Below, in pieces: positions 6,829 through 15,627 of a DNA stretch of 29,766 nucleotides. A program made the translations under genes and the position numbers. The stretch covers positions 1-29,766 of the forward strand of contig MGDH01000020.1 of assembly GCA_001790855.1 (NCBI GenBank), given 5' to 3'. This DNA is from Candidatus Schekmanbacteria bacterium RIFCSPLOWO2_02_FULL_38_14. GTDB lineage: Bacteria > Schekmanbacteria > GWA2-38-11. The stretch's first letter is position 1. Every line of letters begins with the position of its first letter. The notes under the pieces were generated by a model. It had not been told where the DNA came from, did no database searches, and worked only from the letters and a program-made list of their open reading frames with translations.

Positions 6829-6857
6829 ATTCTAATGTTTTTTCATTACTTTGTCAA
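6829..6857 (-). promoter_or_regulatory. Near-consensus sigma70 promoter of the 4Fe-4S operon
   Basis: On the minus strand, TTGACA (6857-6852), a 17-bp spacer and TAGAAT (6834-6829). This is among the closest matches to consensus in the window, and it pairs with the operator immediately downstream. Confidence 0.7.
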
Positions 6858-7037
6858 GGAAATTTTTCTGTGATTTTTTTAATTTTATTAATTTCTTTTA
6901 ACTATTTGATTTTTAATTAAAATAGTAATCAAAATATAAGAATTTTCAAGATTAGCAATAACCTATTAAAATAAATTTGTAGCTTTGTTAGAAGTTAATA
7001 CTGCTTTTAAAGTAGTATCTGTAGAGTAATTGATTTG

Positions 7038-7538
7038 TTAATCTGCCTTTAGCATCCCATGCTTTTTAATGTAAGGAACAAGTCCGCCTTCCAATAATAT
7101 TTTGTTCATAAGCGAAGGGAAAGGGGAAAAAGTGAGCTCTATATTTTTAGATTTATCAATAACAGTTCCTTTTATTATATCTATTTCTAACTCATCTCCT
7201 TCATCTATTGATGATGTGTTACAGATAATAGCTGGCAAACCTACATTTATACTGTTTCTATAAAAAATTCGTGCAAAACTTTTTGCTAAAACTGCATCAA
7301 TCCCTGACATTTTTATTATTGTTGGAGCGTGTTCACGGCTTGAGCCAAGGCCAAAATTTTCTCCGGCAACTATAAAATCTCCTTTTGAAATCATATCTGA
7401 AAACCCGGGCTTTGCGTCTTCCATAACATGTTTTGCAAGCTCCGGTAGATTCGACCTTAAGTGAAAAAGTCTCCCCGGTGCAATAAGGTCTGTGCTGATA
7501 TTATCTTCAAATTTCCATACCTTGCCATTTAATAACAT
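7038..7538 (-). CDS. leuD: 3-isopropylmalate dehydratase-type small subunit (LeuD/HacB family)
   Basis: Swivelling small subunit of an aconitase-family hydro-lyase, 166 residues, typical of the archaeal-type class. [14 protein letters not shown] (residues 59-72) is the conserved substrate-binding segment, and [10 protein letters not shown] (86-95) follows. The substrate-choosing loop reads [11 protein letters not shown], with Arg at residue 28. In the methanogen pair of paralogues, Arg at this site is found in the homoaconitase subunit (YLRTT) and Val in the isopropylmalate isomerase (YLVYT), so the substrate is not settled. It begins 12 bases after the large-subunit stop, and the two are certainly co-expressed. 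No leuA or leuB is nearby. Confidence 0.85.
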   Translation of the reverse strand: MLLNGKVWKFEDNISTDLIAPGRLFHLRSNLPELAKHVMEDAKPGFSDMISKGDFIVAGENFGLGSSREHAPTIIKMSGIDAVLAKSFARIFYRNSINVGLPAIICNTSSIDEGDELEIDIIKGTVIDKSKNIELTFSPFPSLMNKILLEGGLVPYIKKHGMLKAD

Positions 7539-7550
7539 ATAGTTACTCCT

Positions 7551-8804
7551 TTACAGAAATTCTCTTGGATCAGCTATTTTACCCTTAATTGCTGTTGCCG
7601 CAGCTACAGCAGGTGAGCCGATGTATATAAATGCTTTTGGATTTCCCATCCTTCCCTTAAAATTTCTTGGCTGTGTTGCAAAGCAGACCTCTCCATCTGC
7701 TAATACCCCTTCGTGAACTCCAACACATGCACCGCATCCAGGACCTGTTACAACCCCCCCTGCTTCAACAAATATCTTTAAAATTTCTTCGTTCAAAGCC
7801 TCAAGATATGTCCTTCTTGAAGCAGGTGTAACAATTAATCTTGTTCCATGCTTAACTTCTTTTCCTTTTAATATTTTTGCTGCTTCCCTTAAATCTTCAA
7901 TCCTGCCATTACAGGAAGTCCCGATAAAAACCTCATCTACCTTTATATCTTCAATTTCTTCTATAGTTTTTACATTATCAACCATATGGGGACAGGCAAT
8001 CGTTGGTTTAAGAGAAGAAACATTTATTTCAATAATCTTTTCAAAAACCGCATTAGGGTCTGAAGAAATTTCTCTAAATTTATTTCCTCTGCCCATTTTC
8101 TCCAGAAAAACCTTTGTCTTTTTATCAGAGGCAAAGAGCCCGACCTTAGCTCCTGCTTCAACTGACATATTAGCTATCGTCGCCCTTGCATCTACCTCCA
8201 TATTATCTATTGCTTCTCCTGTAAATTCCAGGGCTTTATAAGTTGCACCACGGCTTGAAATTTTTCCAATTAAATGAACTATCAAATCTTTTGAATATGC
8301 TCCCTTTTGGAATTTACCATTGACTATAATTCTAAAAGTCTCCGGAACTCTCATCCAAGTTTTTCCAAAGGCAAAAGCAACAGCAACATCAGTTGAACCC
8401 ATTCCTGTTGAAAAAGCGCATAAAGCCCCATTTGTGCATGTATGCGAATCTGCACCAATAATCACATCCCCCGGATTGGCATAAGATTCAAGTGAAACAT
8501 GATGAGAAATACCTCCTCCTACTTCTGACAAAACCGCACCGGTCATATCAGCAAACTCTCTGAGCAGTTTGTGGTCATTGCTTAATTCAAGTCTTGGACT
8601 GGGAGAGGCGTGGTCAAGAAAAAGGATTGTTTTTTTGGGGTTACGAATCTTTTCTATCCCCATCTTCTCTATTTGCCCAATCGTTAAAGGTCCTGTCCCA
8701 TCCTGAACATAGCATAGATCAACGTCAGCAATAACAATCTCACCTGCCTTTACTTCTCTTCCGCAATGCTGGCTTATGATTTTTTCAGATAAAGTAAGAC
8801 CCAT
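7551..8804 (-). CDS. leuC: 3-isopropylmalate dehydratase-type large subunit (LeuC/HacA family)
   Basis: Catalytic subunit of 417 residues, the usual size of the short class. It binds the single 4Fe-4S cluster through C298 (GTSCNG), C357 and C360 (GPGCGAC). GADSHTCTNGALCAFSTGMG (118-137) is the family signature. With LeuD it interconverts 2- and 3-isopropylmalate through dehydration and rehydration in leucine synthesis; close relatives act on homoaconitate or dimethylmalate. The ATG at 8804 has an AGGAG site a few bases upstream. Its promoter is at 8868-8896 and overlaps the divergent promoter of the Tmtc-like gene. The general reaction is confident, the exact substrate less so. Confidence 0.88.
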   Translation of the reverse strand: MGLTLSEKIISQHCGREVKAGEIVIADVDLCYVQDGTGPLTIGQIEKMGIEKIRNPKKTILFLDHASPSPRLELSNDHKLLREFADMTGAVLSEVGGGISHHVSLESYANPGDVIIGADSHTCTNGALCAFSTGMGSTDVAVAFAFGKTWMRVPETFRIIVNGKFQKGAYSKDLIVHLIGKISSRGATYKALEFTGEAIDNMEVDARATIANMSVEAGAKVGLFASDKKTKVFLEKMGRGNKFREISSDPNAVFEKIIEINVSSLKPTIACPHMVDNVKTIEEIEDIKVDEVFIGTSCNGRIEDLREAAKILKGKEVKHGTRLIVTPASRRTYLEALNEEILKIFVEAGGVVTGPGCGACVGVHEGVLADGEVCFATQPRNFKGRMGNPKAFIYIGSPAVAAATAIKGKIADPREFL

Positions 8805-8867
8805 GGCTTTCTCCTGAGATTTTTTATTGGCATTCCAAGAAATTTTTATTCTTTTCTTTATTTGAGA

Positions 8868-8896
8868 ATTATTTTAAACTATTAGCTCATTGACAA
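8868..8896 (-). promoter_or_regulatory. leuC promoter
   Basis: On the minus strand, TTGTCA (8896-8891), a 17-bp spacer and AATAAT (8873-8868). Its -35 box shares bases with the divergent plus-strand -35 box at 8890-8895. Confidence 0.5.
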
Positions 8897-8918
8897 CATT
8901 TTGTAAAGAAGGTAATTT
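8890..8918 (+). promoter_or_regulatory. Promoter of the Tmtc-like gene, almost leaderless
   Basis: TTGACA (8890-8895), a 17-bp spacer and TAATTT (8913-8918). The predicted start near 8925 leaves only about four bases before the ATG at 8929, and no ribosome site is visible. The mRNA would be effectively leaderless. Confidence 0.5.
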
Positions 8919-8928
8919 TTTGTTGTAG

Positions 8929-10959
8929 ATGAATCCAAAAATTAAAGATTTCTTATGTTTTCTGATATTAGCTTTTTTAGGCTTTATTGTCTACTCTAAC
9001 TCCTTTAAAGTACCTTTCCTCTATGACGACAGGGCTCTAATCCCTTACAGCAAATGGAATATAATTCCTTTTTACTTTTACTTCAGTAAAAATGACTTTG
9101 GAAATTTTTTAAAAAGCATATTCCAGACAAACAGGCCAATCCTCGCTTTTAGTTTCTTTTTAAATTACAAGTTAGGTGACTTAAACCCTTTCTCATACCA
9201 TATAGTAAACTTAACTTTTCATATTTTGACAGCTTTTCTTATATATTTAACACTTAAAAATATCATCGAGAATCCCCTCATCCCTGTGCTTTCTGCCTCT
9301 ATTTTTTTAGTTCATCCAATAACTGTTGAATCAGTAACATATATCTCAAGCCGGTCATCAATCCTGAGCGCTTTCTTCTATATAGTTCCATTTTATCTTT
9401 TAAGCAAAAAAAAATTAAAAAATTCTAACTCAATTATCTATTATATTTTATCAATCTTCTCGTACCTGTTTTCTATAGGATGTAAAGAAATTGGCATTAC
9501 CTTGCCTTTAATGCTTCTTATCTATGATTATTTTTTCCTCTCAGGGGAAAACAAAAAGGAATTAATGAAAAGAGCTAAAGGCTGTTATATCCCAATGGGG
9601 ATTCTTACATTAGTGATGATATTTTTAAGATTTAATTTTGCATTGTCTCTTCAAAGCCCGGATCAAGCCGTAAGAGGACTCTACCCACATATACTGACTG
9701 AGATATATATCTTCGCATATTATCTTATTAAATTTTTCCTGCCAATAAATTTAAATGTTGATCCAGATTTTAATCTGGCAAGTTCTTTACTCCAATTCAA
9801 TTTCCTTCTCTCTGCGATTCTTTTAGCATCACTTATCTTGATAGCATGGTATTTCAGGAAAAAATCTAAAATCCTTTCTTTTGCTATAGCATGGCTTCTT
9901 ATAACAGTTTCACCTCATTTTTTAATCAGGCTAAGGGACCTTATGGCTGACAGGTGGCTTTATTTATCTCTTATAAGTTTAAGCTTTTTATCCGGGACTG
10001 TTTTTCTTAAAACTTTGATTTTTTTTAAAGAGGGGGTTCTCAAAAAAACTTCTATTAAAGTAATTTACACAGGATTAATTCTATTTATCACTTTTTTATC
10101 AATACTCACCTTTAACAGGAATTTTGTATGGGAAAGTGAAATTGCTCTCTGGTCAGATGCAGTTAAAAAATCCCCCGATAAAGAAAGACCCCATAGCAAC
10201 CTGGGTAAGGCTTATACTGACAAGGGAATGATTGATGAAGCACTTGCTGAATTTAAAAAAGCGATTGAGATAGATTCCTCTTCAGGCCAGGCTCATTACA
10301 ATCTCGGAAATTGCTATTACGGAATGGGGAAAGTAGATGATGCGATAACGCAATACGGACTCTCGATAAAAGCCAATCGTAATTATGTGTTAGCCTATAA
10401 TAACTTAGGTATAGCTTATTTTTCCAAAGGACTTTATGAAAAGGGGGTAAGAGCCTGTAAGAAGGCAATAAAAATAAATCCTTTCTTATATCAGCCTTAT
10501 TATAATCTTGGGAATTACTATCAGAAAATGGGGAAAACAGATGATGCCATAACACAGTATAAAATCGCTTTAGAAATTAATCCCGGCTACGCAACAGCCT
10601 ATAATAACCTTGGAACAGTTTATTTTGCCAAAGGGCTTTATGGAGATGCAGTTAATTCATATATGAAAGCAATAGAAATCTCACCAAATTTTGCAGAAGC
10701 TTACAGCAACTTAGGAAATGCATATAGAAAAATGAATATCCCGGGAAAAGCGGTTCAGGCATACAGGAAAGCTCTGGGTATAGATTTTAATCTTTTTGAG
10801 TCCCACTATATGCTTGCTTCATCCTATATGCAGATTGGAGCTTACAAAAATGCATTTGAAGAATTCGGAATATGCCTTCGGTTTAGAACAGATATCCGCA
10901 CATCAGAAGATATAAGAAAAAAAATGAAGTCTCTGCAGGAAAAGTTAAAAATGAAATAG
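8929..10959 (+). CDS. Tmtc-like GT-C membrane protein with C-terminal TPR array
   Basis: Protein of 676 residues in two parts. Residues 1-400 form about ten or eleven membrane helices. The first external loop carries the acidic pair FLYDDRALI (D33-D34), later segments read HPITVESVTYISSRSSILSA and MADRWLYLSLISLSF. These are hallmarks of bacterial and animal TMTC-type O-mannosyltransferases. Residues 419-655 hold about seven 34-residue tetratricopeptide repeats of the NLGNAYxKxGxxDDAI...ALEINP type. Animal TMTC proteins transfer mannose from a lipid-phosphate donor to protein Ser/Thr; the bacterial role is unproven, and here I infer glycan or protein glycosylation at the outer face of the inner membrane. 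It is transcribed alone, divergent from leuCD and convergent with the GT-C gene at 10986. Confidence 0.85.
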   Translation: MNPKIKDFLCFLILAFLGFIVYSNSFKVPFLYDDRALIPYSKWNIIPFYFYFSKNDFGNFLKSIFQTNRPILAFSFFLNYKLGDLNPFSYHIVNLTFHILTAFLIYLTLKNIIENPLIPVLSASIFLVHPITVESVTYISSRSSILSAFFYIVPFYLLSKKKLKNSNSIIYYILSIFSYLFSIGCKEIGITLPLMLLIYDYFFLSGENKKELMKRAKGCYIPMGILTLVMIFLRFNFALSLQSPDQAVRGLYPHILTEIYIFAYYLIKFFLPINLNVDPDFNLASSLLQFNFLLSAILLASLILIAWYFRKKSKILSFAIAWLLITVSPHFLIRLRDLMADRWLYLSLISLSFLSGTVFLKTLIFFKEGVLKKTSIKVIYTGLILFITFLSILTFNRNFVWESEIALWSDAVKKSPDKERPHSNLGKAYTDKGMIDEALAEFKKAIEIDSSSGQAHYNLGNCYYGMGKVDDAITQYGLSIKANRNYVLAYNNLGIAYFSKGLYEKGVRACKKAIKINPFLYQPYYNLGNYYQKMGKTDDAITQYKIALEINPGYATAYNNLGTVYFAKGLYGDAVNSYMKAIEISPNFAEAYSNLGNAYRKMNIPGKAVQAYRKALGIDFNLFESHYMLASSYMQIGAYKNAFEEFGICLRFRTDIRTSEDIRKKMKSLQEKLKMK

Positions 10960-10985
10960 AAAAGCAGAATGGATAAAACCTTTTC

Positions 10986-12791
10986 TCACTCCTTCTTTTT
11001 AAATTCATAAATTTTAATTATAGGTCCTTTTAAAGATTTATCAGGTCTGATTTCTTTAATCAGTTTTGAGTAATTCTCTGGTCTTAATTTTAAAGTAACT
11101 TCTTTCTCATTATATTTATAGACTCCTGTAACCAGATAGTCTACGGCATTTTTTTTCAAGTAATCAGACCCCATATCTTCTTCTAAAAATTTTTGCTTAA
11201 AATGCTTAAAAATTAAATAATCTCTGTCTGAAAGCGTCAAATCAGGGGCATCTCCCATTAAAACGATTTTAGATTTTTCCCTTATATTATTCTCTATCCA
11301 TCTAAATCCCTCAACAAGCGTACTCCCCTCATGGAAGGGTTTAACAGCTGCAATAGAATTTCTAAAGGGAACAATCGAACAGGTTATAATTATCAATAAT
11401 GCAAATATCTCTCCTAATCTTTCACTAACTATCCATCCCCCGGTTTTATTTCTTCTGATTATAAGAGAAAGTTTGTCAGCACTAAAGAATATAAATGCCG
11501 CACAATATATTGCAGCGAAAGGGAGTACCGGAAGCACAAAACGGCCCATACTTACCTTCCAGTTACTGACCATTAAAAAATATATAACTATCCAGGAAAC
11601 CGGTATAAAATTTTTTCTATTCAAGCTGACTATTGCTCCCAGAATAAAAAAAATAAAAAATATTAATCCCCCTCCTCCGGTCAACATCCTGAGGTAAGAT
11701 ATAAAAGATGGCGGGAAGTTTTCTGATACCCATAGTTTATTTTCATAAAAGCCAAGGGCTGTGACCTTAAGGGCAAATTTAAAATCCCTGAAAAACGAGG
11801 TGAAGTCAAAAAGAATATATGGGGAAATAATAAAAAAAATAATTACAAATATAAGAGCACTGTAAATTATCTTTTTATTTAAATAAGTGATATAAATTAA
11901 TTTTTTAAAGGGGGTGAAATATCTCACCAGGAAAGAAAGCAGCAGAAAAATAATTCCCACTCCACAAAAAGCAAATCTTACCTTTTCTATGAAATAATAC
12001 CCCAGGTCCCCTTTCTCAATTCTATCCTTATAGCTAAAAACCTTCCCGAAAATATAAAAGGCCTGCGATGAAGCAAGAAAAAGGCTTACTCCTAAAAAGA
12101 AAATACCAAGAGTCAAAATCAAATAAAATCCTGTCTTCTCTTTCTTAAGATCATACTGAATTTTTTGGAGCCTGGAATATTGAACTACAAGAAACGATCC
12201 ATAGATTACAACTATTAATAAAAGAGCTGTATACTTTGTGGAGCTGCTTAGTCCCCCCATTATACCTGCCAGAATAAAATATTTTAAACTATCTTCCTCT
12301 ATGATTGCAATGCAAAAATAAATTGTTGCACAAATAAAAAGGGTCAGCGGTATATCAACTATCGCATAATGACTGCTAATAATATGGGAAGAGAAAATGG
12401 AGAAGAAAAATGCTGATGCAAGGGCAACTCTCCTGTCAAATAACTTTTTCCCAATAAAATAAATTACCAGAACATTGAGAGTACCGAAAACTGCCGACAC
12501 AAATCTCCCTGTGAGATAGAATACAGATTTACTTGCTGTTATTTTAAAAAAAGCAGGGATTAAAGCATTTAGTATCTTAAATATTATGAATAAAAAATAA
12601 ACTAAAAAGGACGGGTAATAAAAAACATGAGGGTTTAAATCCCAATTAAACATTTTTAGTGCTGGTTCGATTTGAGACCACTCATCAGGATGGAGGTGCA
12701 ATGGAAGACCGTAATTTATTCCGGAACTTCTGAGAATAAAGGAACCGGCTAAAATTATGATTAAAATTAAAAAGGATAATTTCTTATGCAC
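10986..12791 (-). CDS. GT-C glycosyltransferase, PMT_2/ArnT-like (GT39/GT83 type)
   Basis: Protein of 601 residues with about a dozen membrane helices. The first external loop reads NYGLPLHLHPDEWSQIEPAL, with the catalytic-type acidic pair D36-E37. Family features SSHYAIVDIPLTLF and GGLSSSTKYTALLL follow. The last 110 residues form a soluble domain (GDAPDLTLSDRDY). It should transfer a sugar from a polyprenyl-phosphate donor outside the membrane; donor and acceptor are unknown. Its ATG at 12791 overlaps the end of the radical SAM gene by eight bases, indicating translational coupling. It is the last gene of the operon that begins at 16128. Confidence 0.85.
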   Translation of the reverse strand: MHKKLSFLILIIILAGSFILRSSGINYGLPLHLHPDEWSQIEPALKMFNWDLNPHVFYYPSFLVYFLFIIFKILNALIPAFFKITASKSVFYLTGRFVSAVFGTLNVLVIYFIGKKLFDRRVALASAFFFSIFSSHIISSHYAIVDIPLTLFICATIYFCIAIIEEDSLKYFILAGIMGGLSSSTKYTALLLIVVIYGSFLVVQYSRLQKIQYDLKKEKTGFYLILTLGIFFLGVSLFLASSQAFYIFGKVFSYKDRIEKGDLGYYFIEKVRFAFCGVGIIFLLLSFLVRYFTPFKKLIYITYLNKKIIYSALIFVIIFFIISPYILFDFTSFFRDFKFALKVTALGFYENKLWVSENFPPSFISYLRMLTGGGGLIFFIFFILGAIVSLNRKNFIPVSWIVIYFLMVSNWKVSMGRFVLPVLPFAAIYCAAFIFFSADKLSLIIRRNKTGGWIVSERLGEIFALLIIITCSIVPFRNSIAAVKPFHEGSTLVEGFRWIENNIREKSKIVLMGDAPDLTLSDRDYLIFKHFKQKFLEEDMGSDYLKKNAVDYLVTGVYKYNEKEVTLKLRPENYSKLIKEIRPDKSLKGPIIKIYEFKKKE

Positions 12792-14478
12792 TAATTTCCT
12801 TTTTTGTTATCCTGTATTTTAAAAGCAGACTATCTTTAGAAAATCCATTATTAATAAAATCCCACGGGAATAACTCTTCTTCTTCTCTATCTCTGTAATT
12901 GTAGAAATCAGGATTAATATTAAGTTCTCTGAATGATTTATACCAGTTGCCGTTATTATCCAATGTTTTTAATAATACTTCAGACACCCGCCTGTCTCCT
13001 CTTGACAACATAGCCTGTACATAGCTCCATTTGGGGACATCAGTTGTTACTGAGATATTGCTCACACTTCTGAGAGACTTTCGCAAAAAGGTTAACTTTT
13101 CATTTAATCGTGCTACTTCCTCCATAGAATGCCATTGAAATGGAGTAAAAGGTTTTGGAATAAATGAACTTATACTTGATGTTATCTTTCCAAGGCGTGC
13201 TCTTTCCTTTGCTTCTTCAACCATTCTGTGTTTTATTTTTTTTACTAAATCCACTATTGCTTCTATGTCGTCCCATCTCTCGCCTGGTAGTCCTACTAAA
13301 AAGTAGAGCTTTAAGTTCAGGATTCCTCTTGCAACTGCATACTGAGCTTTATCAAGTATTGTTTCTTCTTTCAGAGGCTTTCCTATTAATGTTCTTATTC
13401 TTTCACTGCCGCCTTCAGGAGCTAATGTCAGCGAGTTCTGTCCCTTTTCTGTTAATAATTCTAAAAGCGGGTCTTTTAAACCTTCAAAACGTATTGATGA
13501 GATTGAAGGAATTATCTCCTTGCCAATTAAACTCTTGCAGAGAAAGTCAAATTCGGGATGGTCTGAAATTGATGAGCCAAGAAGCCCAATTTTTTTTGTA
13601 AGCCTCAACCCATTTTCTATTGAAAACAGAAGGTTGTTTGCATTTCTATACCTTCCTTCACCGCTCAAATTTCCGATTAAGCAGAATTTGCAACATCTAG
13701 AACACCCCCTTGCAACTTCTACAAGATACATATTTGAGAATTCTGTATTTGACGTCAGAATTCTTGAAACAGTTTCAGTGCTGTTTAAATCATTTACTCT
13801 TCCAATAATGACATTTTTCTTTCTTTCTTTTTTATTTCTAAATTTTTTAACGGTCCCGTCCTTATTATAGCTAACTTCAAGAAAACTTGGTATGTAAACT
13901 TCTTTGGCTGAGTCAAAGTATCCGAGAAAATCTTCCTTGTTATTAGCTTCAGTTTTTGCACTTTTATAATTTTTTAAAAATATTTCTAAAACTTCTTCTG
14001 CTTCTCCCATCACAAAAAGGTCAACAAATTCAGCGATTGGTTCAGGGTTTGAGGTTGGTGCAATACCGCCAGCGATGATTAAAGGGTCAGAGAGGTTTCT
14101 TTCTTTGGTTTTGAACTTGATTCTTGACAGATTGAGAATTTTTAAAAGGTTTAAAAAATCACTTTCAAAGGATATTGAAAAAGCAATGATGTCAAATTCC
14201 TTAATTGGTTTCTGAGATTCTAAAGAAAAGAGCGGTGTGCTGGTTCTGTTATGTTCAATTAAATCTTCTTCATTTGGGAGAAAACTTCTTTCACATACAA
14301 CATCAGAAAAACTATTAAAAAGATAATATATATTTTGAAAACCAAGGTTTGACATCCCAATATAATATGTATTGGGATATATGAGAGCAACTGATGTTTT
14401 CCCTCCAAAATCCTTTCGGATAGTACCTTGTTCTTCTTTTAAAAAACTTCTAGCTTTTTCAATTAATTTCCATGACAT
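12784..14478 (-). CDS. B12-binding-type radical SAM protein (TIGR03960-like)
   Basis: Protein of 564 residues. The N-terminal ~170 residues resemble a cobalamin-binding Rossmann-like domain (VALIYPNTYYIGMSNLGF, IIAGGIAPTSNPEPIAEFVD), though no clear DXHXXG motif is present. The radical SAM core carries the cluster cysteines C259, C263 and C266 in VARGCSRCCKFC, with LTLAPEGGSERIR and YFLVGLPGERWDDI further on. Such enzymes cleave S-adenosylmethionine to a radical; this subfamily has no assigned substrate. Unlike some relatives, it is not fused to a DUF2344-type domain. It starts 40 bases after the AI-2E-type permease gene and overlaps the downstream GT-C gene, so it may modify the same product, but that is inference. 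Confidence 0.85.
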   Translation of the reverse strand: MSWKLIEKARSFLKEEQGTIRKDFGGKTSVALIYPNTYYIGMSNLGFQNIYYLFNSFSDVVCERSFLPNEEDLIEHNRTSTPLFSLESQKPIKEFDIIAFSISFESDFLNLLKILNLSRIKFKTKERNLSDPLIIAGGIAPTSNPEPIAEFVDLFVMGEAEEVLEIFLKNYKSAKTEANNKEDFLGYFDSAKEVYIPSFLEVSYNKDGTVKKFRNKKERKKNVIIGRVNDLNSTETVSRILTSNTEFSNMYLVEVARGCSRCCKFCLIGNLSGEGRYRNANNLLFSIENGLRLTKKIGLLGSSISDHPEFDFLCKSLIGKEIIPSISSIRFEGLKDPLLELLTEKGQNSLTLAPEGGSERIRTLIGKPLKEETILDKAQYAVARGILNLKLYFLVGLPGERWDDIEAIVDLVKKIKHRMVEEAKERARLGKITSSISSFIPKPFTPFQWHSMEEVARLNEKLTFLRKSLRSVSNISVTTDVPKWSYVQAMLSRGDRRVSEVLLKTLDNNGNWYKSFRELNINPDFYNYRDREEEELFPWDFINNGFSKDSLLLKYRITKKEISA

Positions 14479-14518
14479 GAAACAATGCCGGAAAAAGGTT
14501 TAAAGAATAGAATCTTTA

Positions 14519-15622
14519 TCAGGTCAAGTGGTGTCTGTAAATTATTCCCTGTATTTCCTTTAAAATTATTTTTATAACTTCATAAACAGGGACAGCGAGA
14601 ATCATTCCGATAATGCCCATCATGTGTTCTCCAACAAGGATCGCAAGCAATACAATTACCGGATGAATCTTAACAGCATTAGAAATTACAATAGGAATTA
14701 TCAACAAATCATCTATAAGCCTTATGGTAATAAAGAGAATTAAAACTTGGAAAACATCTGTCAGGTTTCCTGACTCAAGCAATACTACAATAATAGCAAG
14801 AGAACTACCTATTAAAGGTCCAAGATAAGGAACAACATTTACGATTCCGGCAATTATTCCAATAAACAAAAAGTAATTGACATTAAGAAAATAGAGTCCT
14901 GTCGCAGATAGGGTACCTATTATAAAACATTCTATAATCATACCACCAAGATAGTTTCTAAGCTGGCTGTCTATCCTGTGAAGAAAATTCAATGAGACTT
15001 CAAAATATCTGTTTGGAACAAGGCTGATTAAATATTTTTTGATAGCTCTGCTTTTCAGAAGAAGAAAAAAAGTAATAAAAGGTACAAATATGAAAAGAGG
15101 CAAAATTGATATTACACTGAATACTGTTGAGATAGAAAGTAACTCATTAAACCCATTGACTGCTGTTTTAGACATAGAATCTAAAAGATTTTCAACAATA
15201 TATATTTCTCCAATTATTGGGAATCTTTTTTGGAATGAAGACTGTAGGTAATAGAGTTTATCTTTTATATAAGCAATTTTATTCAGACTGAGTTCTTTGT
15301 ACTCGGGAAGTTTTTTCTGAATTGTATCAATCTGACTTATAAGAAGCGGACCAAGATTGAATACACCAATTACCAGAATGGCTCCAATTACTAAAAAGGC
15401 AATTGATACAACTATTACACGTGTTATACCCAACCTCTCAATTCTATCTACTATTGGAAGGAGGAGATATGAAATGATAGCAGCAATAAAGAGGGAAATA
15501 AGGGGTTGGCGGAGAAGATAAAAAATGCTTACCGCAAGAATTAAAATTATAACAATTCCAATCAGGTCATAAATTAAATTTTTTTTCTGGTATTTGCTGG
15601 TAATTATTATTGATTCGTTCAT
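14519..15622 (-). CDS. AI-2E-type permease family membrane protein (PF01594)
   Basis: Protein of 367 residues, normal for the family. It has two or three N-terminal helices, a long amphipathic segment around residues 90-150, and a C-terminal helix bundle with the conserved stretches GIVNVVPYLGPLIGS and RLIDDLLIIPIVISNAVKIH. Members export varied small solutes and some work as Na+/H+ antiporters. The autoinducer-2 link applies to only a few, so the cargo should not be taken from the name. It starts five bases after the cNMP-binding gene. Confidence 0.85.
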   Translation of the reverse strand: MNESIIITSKYQKKNLIYDLIGIVIILILAVSIFYLLRQPLISLFIAAIISYLLLPIVDRIERLGITRVIVVSIAFLVIGAILVIGVFNLGPLLISQIDTIQKKLPEYKELSLNKIAYIKDKLYYLQSSFQKRFPIIGEIYIVENLLDSMSKTAVNGFNELLSISTVFSVISILPLFIFVPFITFFLLLKSRAIKKYLISLVPNRYFEVSLNFLHRIDSQLRNYLGGMIIECFIIGTLSATGLYFLNVNYFLFIGIIAGIVNVVPYLGPLIGSSLAIIVVLLESGNLTDVFQVLILFITIRLIDDLLIIPIVISNAVKIHPVIVLLAILVGEHMMGIIGMILAVPVYEVIKIILKEIQGIIYRHHLT

Positions 15623-15627
15623 TGAAA

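Larger units (their letters stand above)
6647..7037. other. 391-bp AT-rich intergenic region with regulatory leader
   Basis: The side nearest the 4Fe-4S operon holds its promoter, the inverted-repeat operator and a leader of about 175 nt. The side nearest leuD holds an imperfect palindrome, ATACTGCTTTTAAAGTAGTAT at 6998-7018 with one wobble pair, which has no following U-run and so is not a convincing terminator. I see no protein or RNA gene; two frames of 13-14 codons in the leader lack ribosome sites. Confidence 0.6.

Noticed and set aside
6998-7018. Imperfect palindrome ATACTGCTTTTAAAGTAGTAT as a leuD terminator
   Set aside because: The stem is AT-rich with one wobble pair, and no U-run follows on the minus strand.
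14519-15622. Quorum-sensing exporter based on the AI-2E name
   Set aside because: Family membership does not imply autoinducer transport, and no luxS or sensor gene is nearby.
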